Assembly (NCBI GenBank): GCA_900555045.1
Contig: USJW01000006.1
Span: 1 to 64,000 of the forward strand
DNA: 64,000 nt
Reading direction: 5' to 3'
Origin: an uncultured Clostridium sp.
GTDB taxonomy: Bacteria > Bacillota > Clostridia > Lachnospirales > Lachnospiraceae
In this document: positions 17,426 through 25,595 of the stretch, piece after piece
Layout of the letters: each line of letters opens with the position of its first letter
Position numbering within the stretch: position 1 is the first letter of the stretch
Made by a program: the position numbers and the translations under genes
The notes under the pieces: model-generated
What the model saw: only the letters and a program-made list of their open reading frames with translations
Told to the model about the DNA's origin: nothing
The model's database searches: none

Positions 17426-18376
17426 TTACGCTTCTTTTTTCCAGAGTTCGAACCACTGGCGGATCACGGATACGTCCTGCTCGCATATGGCGGCGACCTC
17501 CTCGGCGGACATGCCTCTCTGGTACAGATTCTTTGCAGCGGTTCTGGAGGCCTCCAGGATACCCTCCTGGCGCCCGTCCTCAATCATTCCTCTGATTGCC
17601 TCACACATATTGACCTTTCCCTCCTCCGTCTGATAGGTATCTTTGATTGCCGCCAGCTCGTCGGAGCCGGTCAGCAGGGATATGACATCGTAAGCGTCCT
17701 CGTCCAGCGCCTCGAATACGGTGCGGTTTTCCTCCGTGTACACCTGCTCCGCGTCCTTGTCCCCGGCGCGCTGGATAAAGCCGAAGACCTGGCGCAGGTC
17801 CGTCTGAAAGCGGGACAGATCCCCGAAGCGGTGCAGCTCCAGCACATGGATGCGGTAGTTGTTGACAAACGGTTTTAGCTCCTCCGGAAGCCCGTCGTAC
17901 TCCATCAGGCTGTGCAGGTCACGCGCGCCGTCCCATGGCTCTTTTCCGTAGTACAGGACAATGGTGAAGACCGGATGGATTCGGTCCTCCCGGGAGAAGC
18001 CGCTCAAAAATTCCGCCCCATCAAGGCCGCCCGCGCGTCGGTGTTCCCGGCGGATCCGGCGCATCTGCTCGTCATAACCGGCGGCATCCTCCACCATGAC
18101 CCGGATGGGCATGGCATAGTGGACCTTGTCCTGATTTTCTAAGCCCACCAGCACGAAATCCATCCCTAAAACCACCTTGCGCACCAGATCCCGGTACTTC
18201 TGTACGGAAAAATATTCGCGGACCCGGTGGAAAACCCCGTGGACCGCTGCGCTTTTCTCCAGCACATCCTGGCTGCGAACCACCGGTTTGCCGTTAAACA
18301 CAAAACCGTTGATCAGGTCCGCGTAGCGCGCCTCATCCTCAAAATAGCGGATCAGCGCAATGTCTTTCTTTCCCAT
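17426..18376 (-). CDS. Rpn family PD-(D/E)XK nuclease
   Basis: A 316-residue protein of the Rpn/YhgA-like family: KDIALIRYFEDEARYADLINGFVF near the start, a central PD-(D/E)XK-like core (about 60-180, with MDFVLVGLENQDKVHYAMPIRV and PVFTIVLYYG), and a C-terminal helix-turn-helix-like tail. Rpn proteins are recombination-promoting DNA endonucleases once labelled transposases; no transposon ends are visible, so it is not called an insertion sequence. The ATG at 18376 is preferred because GGAAGGAAG precedes it. Confidence 0.85.
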   Translation of the reverse strand: MGKKDIALIRYFEDEARYADLINGFVFNGKPVVRSQDVLEKSAAVHGVFHRVREYFSVQKYRDLVRKVVLGMDFVLVGLENQDKVHYAMPIRVMVEDAAGYDEQMRRIRREHRRAGGLDGAEFLSGFSREDRIHPVFTIVLYYGKEPWDGARDLHSLMEYDGLPEELKPFVNNYRIHVLELHRFGDLSRFQTDLRQVFGFIQRAGDKDAEQVYTEENRTVFEALDEDAYDVISLLTGSDELAAIKDTYQTEEGKVNMCEAIRGMIEDGRQEGILEASRTAAKNLYQRGMSAEEVAAICEQDVSVIRQWFELWKKEA

Positions 18377-18428
18377 TTTTCTTCCTTCCCGCAGTCCGCG
18401 CCAGGGCAGAAAATGGTCCGTTACACAT

Positions 18429-18457
18429 ATTATAAGGGCGTGCGGGCAGAATTGCAA
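18429..18457 (-). promoter_or_regulatory. Promoter of the Rpn nuclease gene
   Basis: On the minus strand TTGCAA (18452-18457), a 17-base spacer and perfect TATAAT (18429-18434), about 50 bases upstream of the start codon. The remainder of the 354-base gap between this gene and 18731 has no gene and only the terminator at 18667. Confidence 0.7.
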
Positions 18458-18666
18458 GGCTGCGCGCTCTGTGGACCGGCTGGCGTGTCTGCTTTGTCGT
18501 GTGATGTTCCGGCGATATGCCGGGAGTTAAATATAGAAATGCAGTTGAGAACCGCAGTTGAGAATCGGGCGGGTCAGAGGCCGCCTGATATTCTGATGTC
18601 TATAAGAATAGCAGAAGAAGGGAGCTGGCGCAAGAGGAAACGGAGAAATTTGCAGGCAATTCGCAG

Positions 18667-18725
18667 GCAAAAAAAGCGGACCGGCGCTGTGGCGGGTAAA
18701 TGCCGCCGCACTGCGTCTGTCCGCA
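18667..18725 (-). terminator. Terminator of the thioredoxin-ferredoxin operon
   Basis: On the minus strand GCGGAC pairs with GTCCGC around an inner GGCGG/CCGCC hairpin, followed by seven T. It lies a few bases past the stop of the membrane Fe-S protein gene. Confidence 0.8.
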
Positions 18726-18730
18726 AAATA

Positions 18731-19318
18731 TTATTTGGAGCCTTCACCGGCTTTCGCCTTCGCCTTACAGATCATCTGCGTCATCGTGCCCATGGGGCAG
18801 TAGACGCACCAGGAGCGGGGCTTAAACAGGAGCATGGTGATGAGGCCAAGGATGGTGGAGGTGAGCATCACGCTGTAGAAGCCGAACGCGAACTGGGATA
18901 CCCAGTGGGGGAGCCCGGTGACCAGGTAGGCCTGGTGCCAGGGGAGGCGGAAGGTCCACAGGAGCGTTACCACCTGCTTTAAATCCTTGGCGCCCTGAAA
19001 CACCAGCACAGTGTTAAAGAGCATCTGACCGAACATGACCATAAAAAATGCAAGGAACCCGTACCGGAAGCCCTTGGAGCTCAGCCAGCGGGGCGCGGGC
19101 CGGCAGCCGGACAAGTGGAACCTGCCGCCGAGAAGCGTAAAGAGCTGGCCGCGGCCGCAGTAGCGGTTGCAGTAGGCCTTGCTTCCAGTGGCCAGGGAGA
19201 TGGCGATGGGGGTGATGAAGCAGATGAGCCCCAGCCATGCGAATAAAATGTTGAAAAAACCCAGGATCAGGTAGGCGAGGGAGGCAATCCAGAGGTAGTC
19301 ATACCACTTCTTTTTCAT
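18731..19318 (-). CDS. NapH/NosR-like membrane 4Fe-4S protein
   Basis: A 195-residue protein with four to five membrane helices and two cysteine clusters facing the same side: CNRYCGRGQLF (about 49-59) and CVYCPMGTMTQ (about 172-182). This CxxxC...CxxCP pattern is the Fer4_5 signature of NapH, NosR and RdxA-type electron carriers that pass electrons between quinols or ferredoxin and other proteins. It overlaps the ferredoxin gene by four bases, so the two are coupled. Partner unknown; the thioredoxin gene in the same operon is suggestive. Confidence 0.85.
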   Translation of the reverse strand: MKKKWYDYLWIASLAYLILGFFNILFAWLGLICFITPIAISLATGSKAYCNRYCGRGQLFTLLGGRFHLSGCRPAPRWLSSKGFRYGFLAFFMVMFGQMLFNTVLVFQGAKDLKQVVTLLWTFRLPWHQAYLVTGLPHWVSQFAFGFYSVMLTSTILGLITMLLFKPRSWCVYCPMGTMTQMICKAKAKAGEGSK

Positions 19319-19539
19319 AGGACACCTCCATCGCAAACGGTTCTGGGGTGAAGCGTGATGATGCAGGCCGGGCATTCCTTCTCACATTTGCCGCAGCCCA
19401 CACAGGCGGACGGGTCAACCGCCGCAAAGCAGCCGCTTACGATTCGCAGCGCCTTTCGGGGGCAGACCTTAAGACAGCAGCCGCAGGCGACACACCGCGC
19501 CTGATCGACTGCTGCCAGCCGCTTGGAGAGACCCGCCAT
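19315..19539 (-). CDS. 2[4Fe-4S] ferredoxin-type protein
   Basis: A 74-residue protein with two ferredoxin motifs, CVACGCCLKVCP (16-27) and CVGCGKCEKECP (46-57), each CxxCxxCxxxCP, the arrangement of bacterial 2[4Fe-4S] ferredoxins. It has no membrane segment. It sits between thioredoxin (one base gap) and the membrane Fe-S protein (four-base overlap). It is probably an electron shuttle between them. Confidence 0.9.
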   Translation of the reverse strand: MAGLSKRLAAVDQARCVACGCCLKVCPRKALRIVSGCFAAVDPSACVGCGKCEKECPACIITLHPRTVCDGGVL

Positions 19540-19540
19540 A

Positions 19541-19858
19541 TCAGCCGATCTGCTCCAGCATTTTGTTTAACTCAGCGCGGCTGATCACTCCGCTGTTCTG
19601 GAATACCAGCTTGCCGCCTTTAAAGAAGAGAAGGGTGGGGACGGTCATGATTTTAAACTGGTTGGCCAGATCCATTTCCTCATCGATGTCTACTTTGTAG
19701 AACTGTACGTTTGTCAGCTCATCGGCTGCTTTCTCGATAACCGGCGCCAGCATCTTGCAGGGGCCGCACCAGGTGGCGAAGAAATCCACCACTACAATTT
19801 TGTCCTGAGAATTTGTTTTTTCGTTAAAGTTTGCCTTGTTTAAATGTTCAAGTGTCAT
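19541..19858 (-). CDS. trxA: Thioredoxin
   Basis: A 105-residue thioredoxin of standard length with the active site FFATWCGPCKMLAP (CGPC at about 32-35), the buried Asp in VVDFF and the cis-Pro in MTVPTLLFF. It reduces protein disulfides in the cytoplasm. No thioredoxin reductase is adjacent; instead a ferredoxin and a membrane Fe-S protein follow in the same operon, which hints at a ferredoxin-linked electron supply. A GGAGGG site lies upstream. A GTGA-N5-TCAC motif at 19932-19944 resembles a Crp-type half-palindrome. Confidence 0.93.
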   Translation of the reverse strand: MTLEHLNKANFNEKTNSQDKIVVVDFFATWCGPCKMLAPVIEKAADELTNVQFYKVDIDEEMDLANQFKIMTVPTLLFFKGGKLVFQNSGVISRAELNKMLEQIG

Positions 19859-20010
19859 ATGTTTATCCCTCCGAATGTATTGTTTGTTTGCTTTGTTGAG
19901 TTAAGGATATCATATCTGTAAGGGGATTTCTGTGATTAAGTCACGCAAGTTTACGAAAGCTTAAAGTTTTTTTAAATCAGGTATTAGAGGTATAAAAATT
20001 CGACATTCTA

Positions 20011-20019
20011 TGCTATACT
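20011..20019 (+). promoter_or_regulatory. Extended -10 promoter for the exporter ATPase operon
   Basis: TGCTATACT provides a TGn extended -10 element about 50 bases upstream of the ATPase start. No good -35 is visible at 17 bases, as is common for extended -10 promoters. Confidence 0.5.
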
Positions 20020-20067
20020 TATGCCTAAAGTGGGCAAATATGCAGAAATGAGGCAATGGAGACTGTT

Positions 20068-21489
20068 ATGCCAGATTTGAAACAGCAGACGGAATATGCG
20101 ATTACTGTCAATGATGTGACAAAGGTTTATCGGTTGTATGAGAAACCCATCGACCGTTTGAAGGAGTCGGTCAGCCCGACTCACAGGAATTACCACCGCG
20201 ATTTTTACGCGCTGAACGGCCTGTCCTTTCAGGTGAAAAAGGGTGAGACGGTGGGGATTATCGGGACCAACGGTTCCGGAAAATCCACGATATTAAAGAT
20301 TATCACCGGCGTTTTGACCCCGACCACGGGCGAGGTGAAGGTGGACGGAAAGATTTCCGCCCTGCTGGAGCTGGGAGCCGGGTTCAATATGGACTACACG
20401 GGAATTGAAAATATATATATGAACGGCACCATGATGGGCTACACCAAAAAGGAGATGGACCTAAAGCTCCAGGATATCCTGGACTTTGCGGAGATCGGGG
20501 ATTTCGTGTACCAGCCGGTGAAGACCTATTCCAGCGGTATGTTTGTACGGCTGGCTTTTGCATTGGCGATCAATGTGGAGCCGGAAATCCTGATTGTGGA
20601 CGAGGCGCTGTCCGTGGGAGACGTGTTCTTCCAGTCCAAGTGCTACCGCCGGATGGAGGAGATCCGCCAGAGCGGCACAACGATTCTGATGGTGACCCAC
20701 GACATGGGGAGTATCATCAAATACTGCGACCGGGTGGTGCTGCTAAACAAGGGCGAGTTTATCGCCGAGGGCGCGCCGGGTCATATCGTGGATCTGTACA
20801 AGAAAATCCTGGCCGGCCAGCTGGATTCCCTCAAAGCGCAGCTGGAGCGCGAGCGGAGGGAGAAGGAGGCCGTGGCGGCCGACGCCGCCGCGCGCGAGAA
20901 AGACCGGGAAGGGGATCCTGCGGGCGAGGAAAGCAGCTCCGTGCAGTTGTCGGATTTTTCCGGCGGCATGGATCTGGACGGGAAGGGCCCGCAGCTGATG
21001 AAGGACCAGCTCACCATCAACTATGAGCGCACGGAGTACGGGGACGGCCGGGCGGAGATCTACGACCTGGGACTGATCGACGAGCGCGGGAACATCACCA
21101 ACCTGCTGCTGAAGGGCGAGATGTTTACGATCCGGGAGCGGATCCGCTTTAACGCGGAGATCCAGTCGCCGATTTTCACGTACACGATCAAGGACAAGAA
21201 GGGAACTGAGCTGACGGGCACGAACACCATGTTTGAGGGCGCCGACATCAAGCCGGTGAAGCCGGGGGACGCCTACACCGTGGAGTTTACCCAGAAGATG
21301 ACGCTCCAGGGCGGTGAGTACCTGCTGAGCATGAGCTGTACCGGCTTTGAGCACGGTGAGCATGTGGTCTACCACCGGCTTTACAATGTGACCAATATCA
21401 CCGTGATCTCCAACAAGAACACGGTGGGTGTATACGACATGGAATCCCAGGTGAAGGCCGTAAAAGAGCCTTACAACGAACAAGCATAA
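20068..21489 (+). CDS. ABC polysaccharide exporter ATPase with cargo-binding domain (Wzt-like)
   Basis: A 473-residue protein. Residues 1-250 are an ABC ATPase of the Wzt/TagH branch: Walker A GTNGSGKST (66-74), signature YSSGM (154-158), Walker B ILIVDEAL (174-181) and switch His211 (THD). A charged helical linker (250-300) leads to a C-terminal beta-sandwich (about 312-473) of the Wzt-C type, which in E. coli O9a recognises the modified end of the finished glycan. An ATG at 20056 is an alternative start, but the GGAG at 20058-20061 is spaced for 20068. The permease partner is 7.4 kb upstream. Confidence 0.92.
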   Translation: MPDLKQQTEYAITVNDVTKVYRLYEKPIDRLKESVSPTHRNYHRDFYALNGLSFQVKKGETVGIIGTNGSGKSTILKIITGVLTPTTGEVKVDGKISALLELGAGFNMDYTGIENIYMNGTMMGYTKKEMDLKLQDILDFAEIGDFVYQPVKTYSSGMFVRLAFALAINVEPEILIVDEALSVGDVFFQSKCYRRMEEIRQSGTTILMVTHDMGSIIKYCDRVVLLNKGEFIAEGAPGHIVDLYKKILAGQLDSLKAQLERERREKEAVAADAAAREKDREGDPAGEESSSVQLSDFSGGMDLDGKGPQLMKDQLTINYERTEYGDGRAEIYDLGLIDERGNITNLLLKGEMFTIRERIRFNAEIQSPIFTYTIKDKKGTELTGTNTMFEGADIKPVKPGDAYTVEFTQKMTLQGGEYLLSMSCTGFEHGEHVVYHRLYNVTNITVISNKNTVGVYDMESQVKAVKEPYNEQA

Positions 21490-21501
21490 AGAGGAAATCC
21501 G

Positions 21502-24500
21502 ATGAGTGATGTCAGTTATGAAATCTTAGATTTGTTTGATCAATATGGGAGCAGCCCCGAGGGAATCTTTGCCGCGCTGGCGGCGGGAGGCCGCCCGGAG
21601 CTGCTGTTTGCCCTGTCTGGCCTGCGCCAGAACCTGCTGGAGTGGTATCCCTTCACCGGCGAGGAGCAGGTGCTTGAGCTGTACTCGGACTACGGAGCCC
21701 TGACCGGCCTTTTGGCGGAGCGGGCGGCCCACGTGACGGTCCTTTACGGCAGCGACGAGAACCTGGAGGTGAACCGCAGGCGAAACAGCGGACATGGAAA
21801 CATCTCCTACGGGCTTGAGGACGGGGGCTCGCGGTTTGACCTGGTGGTGATTTGCGGCATCCGGCGGGGAACCACCGTGGAGGAGGCTGTGGAGCGCGGC
21901 TGCTCCTTCCTGGCGGAGGGCGGGACACTGATCCTGGCCTGTGAGAACAGTCTGGGCCTTCGGTACCTGGCCGGCGGCTCCCACGGGGAGGATCAGGCGG
22001 ACTTTACCCGCGCGCGGGTTTTGCGGGCGTTTGCGGGCTGTGGGTTTGTGCAGACGGAGGTCTATTACCCCACGCCGGACTGGCAGCTGCCCGTGTCCAT
22101 CTACTCCGACCGGTATCTCCCGGGCAAGGGGGAGCTGACGGAGGGACCCGCTTACGATGCCCCCAGGTACAGCTGCATGAACCAGGAGGCCGTCTTTGAC
22201 CTGCTGGGGGAGGAGGGCGACTTCGGGCGTTTTTCAAATGCGTTTCTGGTGGTCGCCTCCAGGTCGGCGTCGGCGCGCCAGACGGTGTTTGCGAAGTACA
22301 ACCGCACCAGGCGGGAGGAGTTTGCCATCCGCACCGCCATCGTGGAGGAAGGCGGGCAGCGCTTTGTGGAGAAGACCGCGCTCAATTCGGCGGGCAGCTG
22401 GCACATCCTGTCGTTCGAGAAGAAGTATGCGCAGCTCTGCGAGCTGAATCCAGGGATTCACATCCTGAAGCCGGAGTTTGGCGCGGACGGACGCTCGGTC
22501 CGGTTTGAATTTCTGACCGGTGTGACTCTGGCGGAGCAGCTGGGGAGACAGATCTGCGGCGGCTTCGCGCCGGTGGAGGCGATCGGCCGGGCCATGGATC
22601 GGGTGTTTGATATCCCCGAGGGACAGTTGGGGGACTTCCAGGTGACGCCGGAGTTCACCGAGGTGTTCGGTGCGGTGCCGGAGATCCATGACCGGGCGTA
22701 CAAGGTGAGCAACATCGACGGGCTCTTCGAGAACCTGATGGATGTGGACGGGCAAATTTACTGCCTGGACTATGAGTGGGTGTTCGATTTCCCGGTTCCG
22801 GCCGGTTTTGTCCGGTATCGGAATCTGGCTTACTTCTATTATAAATACAGCAGTCTGATGATCTATCACTCTCTGGAGGAGTTCCTCGGGGAGTTTGGAG
22901 TCGGACGGGAGCTGGCGGACGTCTACGGGGCAATGGAGCGGGCGTTCCAGGCGTATGTCCACGGGGACAACGATCAGGGCTATCAGGCGAACTTCCGGCA
23001 GAAGGTCACCACCCTCGGGGAGTTGGCCAAGGCTGACGGGGAGCTGGCACGCGCCAGGGAGCGGATCAACCAGCTGCAGGCGGAGGTGGAGGAGAAAAAT
23101 CTCCAGATCCGCAAGGAGCAGGAGGTCCAGCGCCTGACCAACAACCATGTGGCCAACCTGGAAGTGATGATCAAGGACCTGCGGCATGAGATTGACGAGC
23201 TGGGCAAGCTCGCCACCTACCTAAACCGCCATGAGGCCCTGATCTTTAAGGTGCGGCGGAAATTGGGGGCACAGGTGAACAAGGCATTCCCCAGGGGGAC
23301 GAGAAAGCGCAAGGTGTTAAATTACTGCTTCAACACGGTAAAACACCCGGTGCGCTACGGAAAGCTCTACCTGACCGCGGAGGGGCGCAGGCAGATTGAG
23401 GGCGATTTCAAGATCGGCGAGGACTATCTGACCCACGGGAAGCTGCGGTTTAAGACCTACGATGAGGCGGCCGGGGAAAAGCCGCTTGTCTCCATCGTGA
23501 TCCCCTGCTACAACCAGGTGCACTACACCTACGCCTGCCTGCAGTCCATCCTGGAGAACACCCAGGACGTGGCGTATGAGGTGATTATCGCGGACGACGT
23601 GTCAACGGACGCCACGGCGGAGTTGGGCCGGTTCGTGGAAGGGTTAGTGATTCGGCGCAACTCGGTGAACCAGGGATTTTTGAGAAACTGCAACCAGGCG
23701 GCTGAGGCGGCCCGGGGCAAATATATCATGTTCCTGAACAACGACACCAAGGTGACACCCGGCTGGCTGTCCTCCCTGGTGAATCTGATCGAGTCCGATC
23801 CAAGCATCGGCATGGTCGGCTCCAAGCTGGTGTACCCGGACGGACGGCTCCAGGAGGCCGGCGGGATCATCTGGAGCGACGGCTCCGGCTGGAACTACGG
23901 GCGGTTAGACAACCCGGACAAGGCGGAGTACAACTACGTGAAGGATGTGGACTATATCTCCGGCGCGGCCATTCTGCTGTCCGTAGAGCTGTGGAAGCAG
24001 ATCGGCGGCTTTGACGAGCGCTTTGCGCCCGCCTACTGCGAGGACTCGGATTTGGCCTTTGAGGTGCGTAGGGCGGGGTACCGGGTGGTCTACCAGCCGC
24101 TCTCCAAGGTGATTCACTTCGAGGGAATCTCCAACGGCACGGATGTGAACGGGACGGGACTCAAGCGCTACCAGGTGGAGAACAGCCAAAAGCTAAAGGA
24201 AAAGTGGGCGGAGGAGTTTAAGGGGCAGTGCGTGAACGACGGAAATCCCAACCCGTTTCGGGCCAGGGAGCGCAGCCAGGGAAAGCCGGTGGTGCTGGTG
24301 GTGGACCACTATGTGCCCACCTTTGACCGGGATGCGGGCTCCAAGACCACTTTCCAGTACCTGAAAATGTTCTTAAAGAAGGGGTATGTGGTGAAGTTCC
24401 TGGGGGACAATTTCCTCCACGAGGAGCCATATTCCACCACCCTGCAGCAGATGGGGATTGAGATTTTGTACGGGGACGAGTACGCGGCCGGGATCTGGGA

Positions 24501-25413
24501 CTGGCTGAAAAAGAACGGGGACCAGATCGATTTTGCGTACCTGAACCGGCCCCACATCGCCACGAAGTATGTGGACTTTATAAAAGATTACACCGATATC
24601 AAGGTGATTTACTACGGGCATGACCTGCACTTTTTGCGTTTGGGAAGAGAGTACGAGCTGACCAGGGATCTGAAGGTGAAGCGGGAGGCGGACTACTGGA
24701 AATCCGTGGAGCTGACCATGATGTACAAGGCCTCGGTTTCCTACTATCCCTCCTACGTGGAGGTGGACGCGGTCCATGCCATCGACGCCAGCATCCGGGT
24801 TAAGGCCATCACCGCCTACGTGTATGACACGTTCCTTGAGAATATCCAGGACGACTTCGCGCTGCGGGAGGGGCTGCTGTTTGTGGGCGGCTTCGCACAC
24901 CCGCCGAATGCGGACGCGGTGCTCTGGTTTGCGCGGGAGGTGTTCCCGAAGATCCGTAAACAGCTTCCGGATGTGAAGTTTTACGTGGTCGGCTCCAAGG
25001 TCACCGAGGAGATCAAGGCCCTGGAGCAGCCGGATAACGGAATCGTCATCAAGGGCTTTGTCAGCGAGGAGGAGCTGGCCCGGCTGTACGCCACCTGCAA
25101 GGTGGTGGTCGTGCCGCTGCGGTACGGCGCCGGGGTCAAGGGCAAGGTGGTGGAGGCCATCTACAACGGAGCCCCCATCGTCACCACCCCCACCGGGGCC
25201 GAGGGAATCCCCTTCGTGGACCAGGTTTTAAAGATCGCCGACGGCGCCGAAGCCTTCGCTAAGGCCACCGTCTCCCTCTACCAGGACAACACCCGCTGCC
25301 GCCAGCTCTGCCATGGAACCCAGGATTATATCCGAAAATACTTCAGTCTGGACGGAGCCTGGAAGGTTGTGGAGGAAGACTTTTCGCGCAAGCAATGTTC
25401 GCGCAAGCAATGA
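21502..25413 (+). CDS. Multidomain methyltransferase-like / kinase-like / coiled-coil / GT2 / GT4 protein
   Basis: A 1303-residue protein. Residues 50-190 resemble a class I methyltransferase with a degenerate motif I (VLELYSDYGALT) and FDLVVICG. Residues 260-460 look like a kinase fold: candidate Lys291, and IDGLFENL with Asp406 and Asn411 before LDYEW with Asp423. Residues 505-575 are a heptad-rich coiled coil. Residues 662-890 are a GT2 domain (SIVIPCYNQ, IIADDVSTD, LNNDTK, CEDSD). Residues 930-1295 are a GT4-like transferase (FVGGFAHPPNAD, PLRYGAGVKGK). The gene starts 13 bases after the exporter ATPase. The first three domains in this order match WbdD, the chain terminator and length ruler of E. 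coli O9a. The kinase assignment is tentative. Confidence 0.8.
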   Translation: MSDVSYEILDLFDQYGSSPEGIFAALAAGGRPELLFALSGLRQNLLEWYPFTGEEQVLELYSDYGALTGLLAERAAHVTVLYGSDENLEVNRRRNSGHGNISYGLEDGGSRFDLVVICGIRRGTTVEEAVERGCSFLAEGGTLILACENSLGLRYLAGGSHGEDQADFTRARVLRAFAGCGFVQTEVYYPTPDWQLPVSIYSDRYLPGKGELTEGPAYDAPRYSCMNQEAVFDLLGEEGDFGRFSNAFLVVASRSASARQTVFAKYNRTRREEFAIRTAIVEEGGQRFVEKTALNSAGSWHILSFEKKYAQLCELNPGIHILKPEFGADGRSVRFEFLTGVTLAEQLGRQICGGFAPVEAIGRAMDRVFDIPEGQLGDFQVTPEFTEVFGAVPEIHDRAYKVSNIDGLFENLMDVDGQIYCLDYEWVFDFPVPAGFVRYRNLAYFYYKYSSLMIYHSLEEFLGEFGVGRELADVYGAMERAFQAYVHGDNDQGYQANFRQKVTTLGELAKADGELARARERINQLQAEVEEKNLQIRKEQEVQRLTNNHVANLEVMIKDLRHEIDELGKLATYLNRHEALIFKVRRKLGAQVNKAFPRGTRKRKVLNYCFNTVKHPVRYGKLYLTAEGRRQIEGDFKIGEDYLTHGKLRFKTYDEAAGEKPLVSIVIPCYNQVHYTYACLQSILENTQDVAYEVIIADDVSTDATAELGRFVEGLVIRRNSVNQGFLRNCNQAAEAARGKYIMFLNNDTKVTPGWLSSLVNLIESDPSIGMVGSKLVYPDGRLQEAGGIIWSDGSGWNYGRLDNPDKAEYNYVKDVDYISGAAILLSVELWKQIGGFDERFAPAYCEDSDLAFEVRRAGYRVVYQPLSKVIHFEGISNGTDVNGTGLKRYQVENSQKLKEKWAEEFKGQCVNDGNPNPFRARERSQGKPVVLVVDHYVPTFDRDAGSKTTFQYLKMFLKKGYVVKFLGDNFLHEEPYSTTLQQMGIEILYGDEYAAGIWDWLKKNGDQIDFAYLNRPHIATKYVDFIKDYTDIKVIYYGHDLHFLRLGREYELTRDLKVKREADYWKSVELTMMYKASVSYYPSYVEVDAVHAIDASIRVKAITAYVYDTFLENIQDDFALREGLLFVGGFAHPPNADAVLWFAREVFPKIRKQLPDVKFYVVGSKVTEEIKALEQPDNGIVIKGFVSEEELARLYATCKVVVVPLRYGAGVKGKVVEAIYNGAPIVTTPTGAEGIPFVDQVLKIADGAEAFAKATVSLYQDNTRCRQLCHGTQDYIRKYFSLDGAWKVVEEDFSRKQCSRKQ
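25383..25412 (+). repeat. 15-bp tandem duplication at the end of the fusion gene
   Basis: TTCGCGCAAGCAATG occurs twice in tandem, coding for the terminal repeat FSRKQCSRKQ. It immediately precedes the large hairpin at 25421. Confidence 0.8.
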
Positions 25414-25420
25414 GCCGTGC

Positions 25421-25527
25421 AAAGGTACGCTTGTGGGCGGCCGGAGGTGAGCTCGCTCGCCGCCGGCCGCCCGCGAGTGTACCTTTATGGGGCGAAGCCC
25501 GCGACTGAGAAAACGCGCAGCGTTTTC
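25421..25527. repeat. 32-bp near-perfect hairpin followed by two short hairpins
   Basis: Bases 25421-25452 pair with 25455-25486: 32 pairs with one mismatch (25445/25462) and a few G-T wobbles, leaving almost no loop. GGGC-GAA-GCCC (from about 25490) and GAAAACGC/GCGTTTTC (25509-25516 with 25520-25527) follow. There is no T run on either strand, so it is not a standard terminator. It fills the gap between the fusion gene and the heptose genes. It may process or stabilise the transcript or mark an insertion; no promoter was recognised in this gap. Confidence 0.7.
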
Positions 25528-25595
25528 GAAGTTGCCACGGCGGACTCCCAAACAGGTAACCAATCATCACATCACACACAGGAGGATCACATACA

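Noticed and set aside
17426..18376. Insertion sequence
   Set aside because: Rpn-family proteins are sometimes labelled transposases, but no terminal repeats or target duplications flank the gene.
25421..25486. Rho-independent terminator
   Set aside because: No T run follows the stem on either strand.
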